From contig CAUYUJ010019904.1 in assembly GCA_963575745.1 (NCBI GenBank), positions 705,209-769,208 on the forward strand: DNA of 64,000 nucleotides, read 5' to 3'. Numbering within the stretch: position 1 is the first letter of the stretch; each line of letters opens with the position of its first letter. This document shows, in pieces, positions 45,826-55,419 of this stretch. The position numbers and the translations under genes are program-made. The notes beneath the pieces were generated by a model. The model was not told the origin of the DNA and searched no databases. It saw nothing but the letters and a program-made list of their open reading frames with translations. This stretch comes from Prorocentrum cordatum (Eukaryota > Sar > Dinophyceae > Prorocentrales > Prorocentraceae).

Positions 45826-46682
45826 TCACGGAAACGCCTGTTTGGGCCACCCTATGCCTTGACCCAGGTGGAGCCCTGCAGCGGATGAGGGACCCAGAAA
45901 GAACAAGCAAAGAGGGACACAATAGCACCGCGCAGCGCATGTCCGGAACAGCGGCGGCAAGCCAGCAGCATGCAACAAGGCACGGGCACCCATATGCACT
46001 ACGCCGTTTGCTCTTCCAGCTACTGCCGCGAGCCTCTTCTCACCCAGAATGGCGGCATCGCGCGAAATCTTGAGCCCCTGGCACGCATTCGCAAATTCGC
46101 GGGAACCGCCCGCGCAACAGCATTTGAGCTCTTCTCCCGGGGCTCTTCTAGGTTCACCAAGAAATTGCAAACATGAACCGTCGACTTGTCATGCAGACCC
46201 TGCGCCGCAATCAAATCCGAAAACTGGTCGCGAAATCCCGCGCGCGCAGGTTCTCCGCGGCGCCCCTGCGATAGCTCGTCAGCCGCGAACCAGTGTTCCA
46301 CTGTCGTTAGGTGCCCAAAGCAAGGAGGATCAGCGCATGGTCTGGGGGCCTCAAGCCCTGTGCTGCGTCTTCTACGGCGTTGCAACCGCAAGGCTTCAGC
46401 CATCTCGCACGTGTCGCAATAGGGATTATCCGGGAGGCGCGTCAGAAAGGTTCGCGAGGAGACTGCGCCCCGTTTTAAACGCCCGGCGCTCGACATCTCA
46501 ACGTAAATTTCTCCTGGCTCTATTTGTGGTTCGGCAACTTTCACTGGGTCTTCATCGCCAAGACCAACAAAATCCCAAATCTCCGGCCCATCGGGGGCAG
46601 GGGTACAATCCAAATACGCATCACCTTCGACACCCGTCGGGCCTTTGACCAGCCTCGTTTTCGGGCGATCGCGGGCGAGCAC
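45826..46682 (-). pseudogene. Integrase of the second copia element
   Basis: The frame over 46,020-46,682 holds SSRTFLTRLPDNPYCDTCEM, then AEALRLQRRRRR, then a GHLTTVEHWFAADELSQG core opening. This fits the family pattern HxxxHxxxNPxCxxCxxAKxxRxxxRR before the DD(35)E core; the His pair is altered and the Cys pair is kept. The frame over 45,826-46,170 continues with GGSREFANACQGL, GRANGVVHMGARALLHAAGL and PPLFRTCAARCYC. These match the SDNSxEFxxAxxxL, R-x-NGVAERxxR and GLPxxFWxxAxxxxC segments around the catalytic Glu; the Glu itself is not in the NGV motif here. One frameshift separates the parts. Confidence 0.7.
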
Positions 46683-46936
46683 TAGAAAGAAGCGATGACG
46701 TCACGAGGCACCTCCGCCGGAAAGTCTTCCTCCGACTGATTCGGGCGCCAGTTCTGGTAATTGCGCGCAGCACATGTTTACGTCGCATGCGAATCCACTC
46801 GCGCGAATATGGATCGATTCTGCATGGGGCCCACCCATCGCCTCAGCGCCATCTAGGAAGCATGTGGAATCTAGCATCACACATGCCCATCTCGCAGAAG
46901 CAACAGCGCCCCGCGTGACTGCATAGCTCCAACGGC

Positions 46937-47814
46937 CTAGACCCGATCAACCTCACAATGTAGGGTATGGTATCTCCCTATCAACTGTCGAGTTAGCTCT
47001 CCTTCCATCAAGAAGGAGCAGATATGGGGTTCGGTGCGCGGGTCGTGATCCACGCACCGTTCCCCTACTGAAAGTACACTCGGTGTTTCGGGCATGACGA
47101 AACCTTTAAAATGACCATGTTGGAATCTACTGCGCGCCACACTCACTGAACACATGTCCGCGCTAGAACCCCCGACAGAGTTGAGTGTCACCCTGGGAAA
47201 GAGCTCCCTGATTTCATCCGCAACATTCGCGCTCCTGGAAGATCGCGCAGCAAGAAGGTTGAATCTTCTGCTAATGTCAACCAAAAAACGCACTGATCCT
47301 AAGCCGACGCGGTCATTCCTTCGATCTGCGCCAGCAGCGTCGCCCTCGGTCTCAGTCTCCCATCTTAGCCATAATTCCCAATCCGTCCTCTAGTCGAAAG
47401 GCCTGGGCAATGGCCGTAGATAGTGCCACTGTTGACTAAAAGCCATCTGTCTGTAATCCAAAACGGATTGCCTTCCCTACTCGCGGTCGCCCGATGGTCG
47501 CGGCGGGAATGTTCGCGAGGCGATGGGCAACGAGCCTCCAAGCCACGTCGCGCGGAAACAGTTGTCTTCAAATAGCTCGGCCCAAGGCAAATGCCATACG
47601 TTGTCTGACCGGCTTCCCTCGGCATAACGGCATTAAACATCAAGACGAAAGGGCCCTCTTTCAGTCGCGTCCGACATGGCGACCGCTGCTGAATCTGTAA
47701 TATCCGTTCGGCATCCCACATAAAGCGTGGGTTCTCATCAACGGACACCTGCGTCTCGGAATACGCCAACTTCAACGGCGCTGGACAAGCAGCACGATCA
47801 TAACATGTGCCCAT
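46937..47814 (-). pseudogene. Protease region of the second copia element
   Basis: The frame over 47,365-47,814 ends in ITDRWLLVNSGTIYG (about 47,420-47,440), the place of the retropepsin WLxDSGxxxD loop; the catalytic Asp is Asn. The next frame (46,937-47,293) carries VTLNSVGGSSADMCSVSVA and FVMPETPSVLSVGERCVD, matching the family's LPSTPxVLSVGxRC block. An Asp-to-Asn change would kill the protease. Confidence 0.65.
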
Positions 47815-47950
47815 CTATCACGCGGGGCCAGCAACTGCGGCAGTTGCGCCTGACTCGTCGGGTGCACGCGAAGGCAAGAAGCATGGAGATAAACGTGATC
47901 ATGGCGACTAGCACGGCATTGATGGACGCGTGATCAGCGTTTCCCGGCGC

Positions 47951-49317
47951 TCAAGCAGCTGAACCACAAGCCCCCAAGAACCGTTGACACGGGCGCCCTG
48001 GGGCAGCAAGACGGAATCGACACTTGGTGCCGAACACGCATTCACCATTCTCCGCCCAAATCCAGCAAGGCGCTTTGCCCTTACACGTGCCGTTCCCCCT
48101 GCTGCTGGCGCTCTCCTGACCACCCTTCTCGCTCCCAGCATCTGAACCAGCCGCAGATTGGCCACGTTGGCTGCGGCAGACTCGGCTGTTTCTTTGCGCG
48201 CGCTCGCATGCCGTCTTGCTGCCTTTCTGCATCGCCTGCTCCCATTCGTCGCGCTAAGACTCCCTCAGGGGTCTGTTCAACGTGTATTCAGCAACATGTG
48301 GGCCACGCTGTTGGCCGCGACATTTGCCTCTGGCGAATGCGAAGCAAACCACAATCTCTTCGTTATGCAGTAGTGCCCTTGGATGAGCTCCTTTCGCCCC
48401 TGGGCCCCGGGGTAGATGGCCTGTCTCTCGTGCCTTTGTCTGCCCCCTTCCTATTCTCATCCAAAACGGACGGCGTCGCGGGGGCCGCCACAAATTTCCC
48501 GCGGCCAATGGGCACCCCTGCCCGCGGCGCGGACAGAAGCCGCCCGGTTCCAAATTCCGGCATGGAACGTCTTCAGTTAGCTCCCCATTCCTCATTTCAT
48601 CTGCGGGTTTCCGCAAATTCTTCGGATCGACGTGGGCGGCGGGCACGGGGCCTGGAGCGCCTCCTGCATTAAAAGATGTCTTACGACATCTAAGATTGCA
48701 GTCGTTTTTCTCCTTCCCAGCGACCATCTGCAGCTGCCCAGGTAGCCAGTCGTATGTTTTAGTATCTGATCCAATTTGGCCACTAGACATGTCCTAGTAC
48801 GCGATAGCCCATCTTGTCTTGGGCTCCCCATTGACTTTATCGTCAAAACGCGCATGAATGGCTGCAGGGGACCCTGGAGATGGGTCAGAGCCGCGATAGA
48901 AGCCACTGCGAAAAGCCACGCACCAATTTCAAATATGGCACTGATCCTCATCTGGATTGTCCTCGCCAATGGCAACGTCGAAAAGGCCCCCACCGCCATG
49001 GCCACGCCGCGTTCGGCGCGCATGGAGAGCCATCGACAAATCCAGCGCGTCAGTTCACTGTCAGGAAGCACACGAGATTCGCCGCGTGCTTCAACTTCCA
49101 CTCGAGACACCTGAGCTCCGAGATGAACCTGGTGAGGGGCCATATATTTCGCCTGCCTCACCCTGTCAATTTGTTCTTCGAGATCAGAAGCAACGAGCAC
49201 GCCGACGCGTTCATATTTGCCCGACCTCAGCAAGACCTTCGCACCTATCTCGAGGCCCATAACCTGAGCAATCCACGGCATAATACCCGACGCGCCCGAC
49301 GAAGCTGATGACAGCAC
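47951..49317 (-). pseudogene. Gag of the second copia element with CCCH-like zinc fingers
   Basis: Two finger-like segments are seen. VVCFAFARGKCRGQQRGPH (frame over 48,254-48,790) has the first two Cys of a C-x7-C-x5-C-x3-H finger and loses the third. APCWIWAENGECVFGTKCRF at about 48,010-48,067 fits C-x8-C-x5-C-x3-H except that the His is Leu. Such CCCH fingers in Gag, instead of a CCHC knuckle, are known to me from one group of dinoflagellate copia elements. Upstream frames (48,592-49,317) are helical and basic without a firm motif. Three or more frames are used. Confidence 0.6.
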
Positions 49318-49454
49318 CCCTGCAGCATATACTTCCCATTTACGCGATGCACGTGCATCGGGGGGGCGGCGCCAACTTAATCTCCGACGTTCTGATGAAC
49401 TGCTTCCAGAGTTCTACTGGATAAGCGATTGATCGTCAGTCGCCCTCATCGCCG

Positions 49455-49495
49455 CCCCCCCCCCCCCCCACCACCACCACCACCCCCCCCGCCAT
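49455..49495. repeat. Poly-C/(CCA)n run
   Basis: A C-run, then CACCACCACCACCA, then a second C-run. It interrupts the Gag region of the second copia element. Confidence 0.9.
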
Positions 49496-49949
49496 CGACG
49501 CCCAGCCACCGCCTCCTTTCGCCAGCTGAGCCGTCGGAGGGGTTCAGCGGGCGACAGTGGTATTCCGAGGCAGTGGGGAATTTGCTCGGGGGTTCTTCGG
49601 TCGGTCTAAAGACTTCGAGACATGTCGGGATCGTCCTAGCTGGCTCCCCCGCGTGCTCCGACTGCGTTTTCTCTATTGCAGCCAGACGGTTTAGCCGCAT
49701 GTTCGATTGCATTGTCATGTTTGGTTTTCTCCGATTCTTCGCGTTCCTTACGTGGGTTCATCCATATCTCCATCTGCTACGCGATGGGATATGCCGCTCG
49801 CTTTGCCCCTCCCAGCGCTGCGAACGCCAACGTTTTTCCTGCCTGGCGCCTGGTCTGCGCATCTGCCTCAGCTCGGCCTGGCTTCGAGCGCAGCATCTGC
49901 AGCGTCTCGTCACAGGACCCAAGTGCTCAGCGCAGCAGCGTGAAAACCT

Positions 49950-51181
49950 CGACGCACGCTACCACATATGGATCATTGCAAAATAGCACGTCACTGGATT
50001 GCCCGAAGCCGTCGCGACGCGAAGCTGCGACCACGTTTCAAGAGCGCGGCGGGGGGGGGGCCGGCCCCGGAAGCTACGCATCAGACACCGCTCCGCCCAT
50101 CCTACCAGTTCCTGAGCAAGACGAATTACCATGTGTCTTTCTGGCAGCCGGGGCGACGACGGGGTCCAAATTGGCCGCGCTACGGGACCCTTGAAGTTCC
50201 AATAAATGATTGCGCGACTCCTCCTGGCGCGCGAGATCGTCACTTAACAACTGCAGTTCTGCATTTGTTTGTTCCGCGCGGTTGACAGCCTGGTGCTCCC
50301 AGATGCTCATCCGATGCACCGTCGATCTGGCTGCCCCCGTAGCATGTTGCATCACGGCAGCAGCCTGGGTTTTTTCTTGCAAAGCATGCTCGGTCGATCT
50401 GCAAGATTCCCTCACCTCTTGTTCGGCTTGATGCACCATCTGCTGCACGCGCGCCTCCGTCGCAGCAGTTGCCTCCCTCTCTCTCTCGGTGCTTTGCGTC
50501 TCTGACTTTTAGCTCCGTTAGTTATTCAAACTTCTTCTTGCGTTGCTCAACGTGTGACAAAAATATACACGCCACTTCCGATATATTTGTCTGATTCGAC
50601 TATGCCTCTCTGGCTGTTTGTTGGAAGGACTCTTCTTCGTTGCACATTATGCGACAATGTTCGCCCGTTTCAGCCATGCTGGCCTGCACCTTTGCAGTCA
50701 GCTCTTCTTTCAGTTCTTCCTCATTCATCGATATACTATCTGCTTCTGCCTGCTGCCATTCCAAAAATACAAGGCGATGGCAGTTGTTTTCTTGCATGTC
50801 CAAGTATTTGGAGCATAGCCAGTTGAGGTTGCAGTATTGACACGCCTACAAGCACCCCACGCAAACGACCCGTTGACATGATCCTTCTGGCCTTCGCGCT
50901 TGTCCAGGACACCCATTCTCAGCAGCGGGATAACATTCGGGCAGTTTGACCCAACATTCATTTTTATCTAAAATGCCCACCGAGGATGCCCCGCAAGACT
51001 CGACGCCGCCCCTGGGTTTGGGACGCACGCTAGATACAAAGGGCGATATCGACGGAGATCTCCGTTCCCTTCCGCTGTAGCGGCGAGACAGAATCGGGGT
51101 AGGGAATGGCCCATGGTTCGGGTTTCCTATGGGAGGCCGAGCATCCTGGAATACCAATTTTGTCTCTTCAGAAACCACCAT
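49950..51181 (-). pseudogene. Coiled-coil N-terminal part of the second copia element
   Basis: Minus frames give Gln/Glu-rich helical sequence: QMVHQAEQEVRESCRSTEHA with LQEKTQAAAVMQ (50,074-50,448) and LEWQQAEADSISMNEEELKE with ELTAKVQASMAE (50,600-50,803). Before these is a Cys-containing piece, GILDKNECWVKLPECYP (50,846-51,181). They are consecutive on the strand, in different frames, upstream of Gag. I infer one broken coiled-coil segment. The first frame starts at about 51,181, ~545 bp from the putative 5' LTR. Confidence 0.45.
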
Positions 51182-51726
51182 GCGGGGAAACGTAGATCCA
51201 TTATTTCATCCTCGGGTGTCTCATGACGTTTTGGCCCAGGCGCCTCACATGTACAAGTTATCGCATGACCTGCCTGATAACTATGAGAACCGTTTTGTTC
51301 TTGATAAGTGATTTGTCTGACTAAACATCGATGTCTCCTGACATCGCATATCAATCACGTCACATGCCATTACCATTTTCCTCTCGCACAGGCTGAACGA
51401 ATGTTGGATCCCTGTCCATGGCAGGAATAAGAGGGGCGTCAAGTAACGAGAAAAACTTGCACACCACGGGGAGTACCAACCATATCGCTTGCAACAGGCT
51501 CTACCACGCGAGCGAACGAACTACGCGAGCATGCCTGTCGGCTGCACGGCCCTGTGCAGGGCATGGATGTACAATTCTACTACCAGCCAGACAGCATATA
51601 TGAAACGTGAGCAGAATGTGGAATTGGGAATTGGGCAACCACGCGAACATGGGTATCTTCCATATGAACAATCCCGTCAGTGACTTCGGTTCGTAAGCAA
51701 TAATTTGCCCGAAATTCGCTACTCCC
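51182..51726. other. Leader between the ~255-bp repeat and the coding region
   Basis: No gene is seen. The GCCCGAAATTCG bases just left of 51,727 continue the similarity to the left copy for ~20 bp. Confidence 0.4.
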
Positions 51727-51979
51727 CGCGAAAGTGGAATCGATTCATATTAGTATGTTATGGGACTCAAAGCTCATGATGGGTCCGTTTAACAATGATG
51801 TGTACACACAGGAAGGTAAAGGAGCAAAGAAAGAGAGAACGCCTACGACGCGAACCCCTCTCCTTACTCGTTCCCAAACACACGCGCAGCTCGCGTGTCC
51901 CCGTTTGATCCTTATACGGTTGCTGCGGAGCGGTGGCGTCGGCAGTAAGCGGCGGCACGGAGCGACCGGGGAGAGGGCA
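51727..51979 (-). repeat. Dispersed ~255-bp repeat, right copy (possible 5' LTR of the second copia element)
   Basis: Pairs with 31,981-32,235 in the same orientation over its whole length. It begins CGCGAAAG where the other copy has TGTGAAAG and ends GAGGGCA. Its place ~550 bp before the first coding motif fits a 5' LTR. Confidence 0.7.
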
Positions 51980-52439
51980 TGAAACACACCATAGCGTGTC
52001 CACGGATGCCCTCTAAGAAGGCGCGGGCTGTATGATGACGGCCGACACGGGCTGAGTGGCATCGGCGGAACTGGGCGGGGTGAATACTCAAAGGGTTGAC
52101 ACACGTGATGGGGATCATCGATCCCCCCGGGTGAAGACACGTTTCGAAATTCAAACCTCCAGATACATGTGCGGGGACACTCTTCACCATCTCTGGGCCT
52201 CCAGCTTGGGGTCAGCCTCGAAGACTGCCACTGTGACCCCTGGCACGTTGAGGCGTAGTAGAATACCAAGAGCTGTCTTGCAAAGTTACTGTAAGCCCCC
52301 CCCTCTGATTTGCAACAAACTTCTGCATGCACACACCCCTTCCCGAAGCCACGATCCCTCGCAAAATGGGTCAGCGCTTCCGAAACCACGATTCCGCGTT
52401 CGAAAATACGGATCCGCATCCCAGGCTTGCACGACTGCC
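51980..52439. other. Unassigned DNA
   Basis: No recognised feature; a poly-C run at 52,293-52,302. Confidence 0.4.
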
Positions 52440-53035
52440 CATGCGGGCAACCAAGGACACCATGATGGCCCAAGATCCCTCGAACACGGCCCAAGATGGC
52501 ACCAAGGCGGCCCAATGAGGCCCCCATGACGATCCAAAATGCCTCCAAACGGGCCCTAAAAGGACCACAAGATGACAACCAACTGGGTCCGAAGAAGTCA
52601 CAATCCATGATGTCCCTCTGGTTGTTGGGTGATTTTCACATTCTCGCCTTTTCGGGCATCCGTCAGATCAAGGCGGCCCAAGAAGCCTCCTCGATGGCCC
52701 CAACACGGCCCAAGAGGGCCCCAAGTGGCCCAGAAGGACCCCGCGATGGTCTAAAAGGCATCCAACACGACCCCGCGACGGCACAAGAAGGCCCCCAATG
52801 GGACCTCAGGCGGCCTCAGAAAGTCCCGAAGTGGCCCAAGACGGCGCCAAGACGACCCAAGGACGGCTCCCAAACATCCACCATACGGCCAAGACGGCCC
52901 CCAGACGGCCAAAAAGGAGCCCTTACAACGGCGCAAGAGGGCCCCAAGACAGCCCAGGAGGGCCTCAAGGGACCCCCAAAACTGCCTCACATAAAACCTA
53001 GGCAGCCCCAAGGCTGCCAAAACGAGTTCCATGAT
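52440..53035. repeat. Degenerate GGCCCAAGA/ACGGCCC-type repeat block
   Basis: Words such as GGCCCAAGACGGC, GCCCAAGATGGC and GGCCCCAAGACAGCC recur every 10-30 bp across ~600 bp. The reverse-complement vocabulary appears at 31,690-31,800. Frames over it are not genes. Confidence 0.7.
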
Positions 53036-53084
53036 ATCCCCTTCACATGAACCAAAACGAAAGACGAAAGGTGTCGCATGAGAC

Positions 53085-53170
53085 GCCCCTCCTCCTCCTC
53101 CTCCTCCTCCTCCTCCTCCTCCTCCTCCTCCTCCCTTTCCTCCCTTTCCTCCTCCTCCTCCTCCTCCACT
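53085..53170. repeat. (CTC)n trinucleotide array
   Basis: Near-pure CTC/TCC run of about 85 bp. Confidence 0.95.
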
Positions 53171-53379
53171 TCCTCCTTTTCGCACGTGACCGCGCGCCAC
53201 CAGTCTGTCCCCAATGGTGCGCTAGCTGGAACCGTACGGCGGCGGCAATGGAGCAAGGAGTTCGCTCCTCCTGGCGTTCAAGTCCTCGAACTGAATGCAA
53301 ATGATGGTAGAGAAGAATTACACCTGAGAAAACCCAAATCAGTGGATGAATTGAAAATTGATACTATGGACCTTGATAT

Positions 53380-53608
53380 CGATTGTGAGATCGATGATGT
53401 GATCGATAGTGAAATAGATAGTGAGGACGATTGTAAGGTCGATCGTGAGACCGAGAGTGAAATCGATTCAATGAGATCGATAGTGAGATCGATCGCGAGA
53501 TCGCTCATGCGATCTCTAGTGAGATCGATAATGAGATCGATTGTGAGATCGATGGCGAGACCGATCGAGAAGTCGGTGATGAGATCGACGGTGAGACCGA
53601 TCGATAAG
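53380..53608 (+). repeat. GAGATCGATAGT-type 12-bp repeat
   Basis: About 18 degenerate units of TGAGATCGATAG. The GATCGATC-like core is self-complementary. A short run of the same unit (GAGATCGGTAGT) is at 57,700-57,732, on the other side of the LINE. Confidence 0.85.
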
Positions 53609-53780
53609 AAAATCAACCAGGAACCCGGGAACCTGGGAACCTCGCCGCCCTCCGAAATCGGCCCGGAACCCGGAACCGGGAACCCGGGAACCCAGCGTGC
53701 GACCAAAATCGGCGGGGCACTTTCGCCAAATCCTTCAACATCCACGAGGACCCCTTCAAAGCAAGCACTGATTGGGGAAT
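53609..53780 (+). repeat. Direct repeat left of the LINE
   Basis: GGAACCCGGGAACC-type units are followed by AGCGTGCGACCAAAATCGGC, GCACTTTCGCCAAATCC and CACTGATTGGGGAAT. The block is repeated at 57,745-57,990 in the same orientation. Its last base lies 20 bp before the relict spliced leader. Confidence 0.85.
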
Positions 53781-53793
53781 GAGATCCGTAATG

Positions 53794-53860
53794 AACTCAA
53801 GCCATTTTGGCTCAAGGGGCTCAAGGGGCTCAGGGGGCAAGGGGCCAAGGGGCCAAGCGA
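53794..53860 (+). promoter_or_regulatory. Relict dinoflagellate spliced leader at the LINE 5' end
   Basis: AGCCATTTTGGCTCAAG (53,800-53,816) is identical to the last 17 nt of DinoSL, the 22-nt leader trans-spliced to dinoflagellate mRNAs (reported 2007). It is preceded by GAACTCAAG, close to the leader's end GGCTCAAG, and followed by GGGCTCAAGGGGCTCAGG. That is the nested pattern left when an mRNA carrying the leader is reverse-transcribed, inserted, and trans-spliced again at the leader's own AG. It lies ~280 bp before the endonuclease frame, so it probably marks the element's 5' end. Confidence 0.85.
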
Positions 53861-54093
53861 CTGCCCGCATGACTGCCCGTCGCGTATGATGGTGCCGCAG
53901 GCTTCTTTTGCATTCGTTGAGCTCTTGGTTTTTGCACATATCCATCTGTCACAGGACTCATACTTGAGATTCTTCGGTGAACGGCAAGCCAGGTATCCGG
54001 CTCACGATTGCATGGGCACATGTCTTCCCCAAGCAGGGAACATTTTGAATTCAATGTGGTTTCTTAGAACACTCAGAAGCGGCCTAGCATGTT

Positions 54094-55419
54094 TTGGCAG
54101 GGCTGAGGCGTCGATATGGGCGTCTGACCGTCGCATGCTTGCAAGAAGTCCCCAAATGGGGACTCATCGCCACGTCCAGTCTATCAGTTCGTACTGTTGC
54201 AGATCATGATTGTGCAGTAGCTATCCCGAGAGCGTGGGTGGAAGATATTGTATGGGAGCAGCGTTCCGCATACTATTGTGTCGTCGCCGTTCGCCACTTC
54301 ATTTTCGCAGCTGGGCATGTTTTGGATTATTCGTCTAAGCTTGCTTCTGACAGCCAGACTTTACATGATCTTGCCATTGCCATTGACGTTGCTCGGACTC
54401 TTGTCAAACAACGCGTGCTGACTCCGAAAGTTCATTTGGGTATTGACGCGAACGTCACACCGAAGGCAACTGAAGGCGAGCAGACAGGAGGGTGCGTGGA
54501 CACCAGGCTCAAGTCGCACCGCGCCAGCATGCAGCACACGTTCATGAGCTTCTTGTTGAGTCTCGAGTTGAAGGCTGTGAATACTTTTGGACATGATTTG
54601 GACGAGACCTTGTTTTCAACTAGAGTGGGCTGGAAACGCACAGCGCGCGCGAAAAGCCAGATCGATCTTATTTGCTCTTCTCGTGGATCTGATGTGGAAG
54701 CTCGGCTGGATTTCGGCATAGATCAAGACCGGGGGAGCGAACTTCTTAAGTCTGATCATTTTCCAGTGGCAGGTATTGTTAAATCTCGTGGCGACTTGCA
54801 CACACTTCGAAATCGGACTGCAGATCTCAAGAGCATGCAGCGCAAGCTTGATTTCACAGACGCTGGACTCAAGGTTGCGTTTTGGAGGGAAGTATCCGTT
54901 GATCGGAGTTCTTGTGACTCCCTGGAGGCTTGCAGTCAGGCTGTAAGGAGTGCTTGGCGCCGACGACATGTATATGCAAGCGGTTTTGACAGAACGCAAG
55001 CCTTCGAAAAGGAGACGTGCCATGGCGGCCAGCCCTATGAGGGCGGCCGGCCAGAAACGCCAGTCAAACAAAATTGCTTTGACAGCTTTGGCCAAACGAA
55101 CAAGGTGCTAGACATGCCGCCCCCCATTGTTCTCAGCATCGGCGGTGAGGAGACGTCGGATCGAAACTCTTGGCAGGAGGCGCTCGACAGCGTTGGCCAG
55201 CGCAAGCTTTCGGGTACTCCGGCAGATGCGGCTGAAGTGGAGCAGATCATTGGCCAGCTACGTTCGGCGGCGAGGAACCAGCTGTTGGACGCGACACTAT
55301 CAGTGGCAAGCCTTCTTTTCAGGATTTTGCGATGCACCTCACCAAACTCTCCTCTGACAGTGCGCCCGGTTCTGATGGGATTTTCGGCAAGGCTTGGAAG
55401 CGCGCGCCGCATTGGCTGA
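54094..55419 (+). pseudogene. LINE endonuclease (APE/exonuclease-endonuclease-phosphatase fold)
   Basis: Counting from the TTG codon at 54,094, the hallmark residues of an APE-type endonuclease are all present: Glu18 in VACLQEVPKW, Asp118 and Asn120 in HLGIDANVTP, Asp191 in KSQIDLICSS, and Asp221-His222 in KSDHFPVAG. This is the QE, DxN, IDxI and SDHxP set. No ATG opens the frame; a TAG at 54,085 and a TGA at 54,046 lie just upstream in frame. An upstream frame (53,772-54,209) may supply the N-terminus after a shift. The C-terminal ~200 residues lead toward the RT and contain the RT entry sequence in another frame. The active site looks intact. Confidence 0.75.

Larger units (their letters stand above)
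42236..51181 (-). mobile_element. Second Ty1/copia-type retrotransposon, different family, decayed
   Basis: Right to left the minus strand carries: a coiled-coil N-terminal part (51,181-49,950), Gag with CCCH-type fingers (about 49,317-47,951), protease (47,814-46,937), integrase (46,682-45,826), RT (about 44,435-43,650) and RNase H (about 43,020-42,490). The order is copia. The motifs differ from those of the element at 61-10,429, so this is another lineage. No LTR was found next to the RNase H end. The ~255-bp repeat at 51,727-51,979 is in the right place for a 5' LTR, but its partner is at 31,981-32,235, 10 kb beyond the coding end. Many frameshifts are present. Confidence 0.75.
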
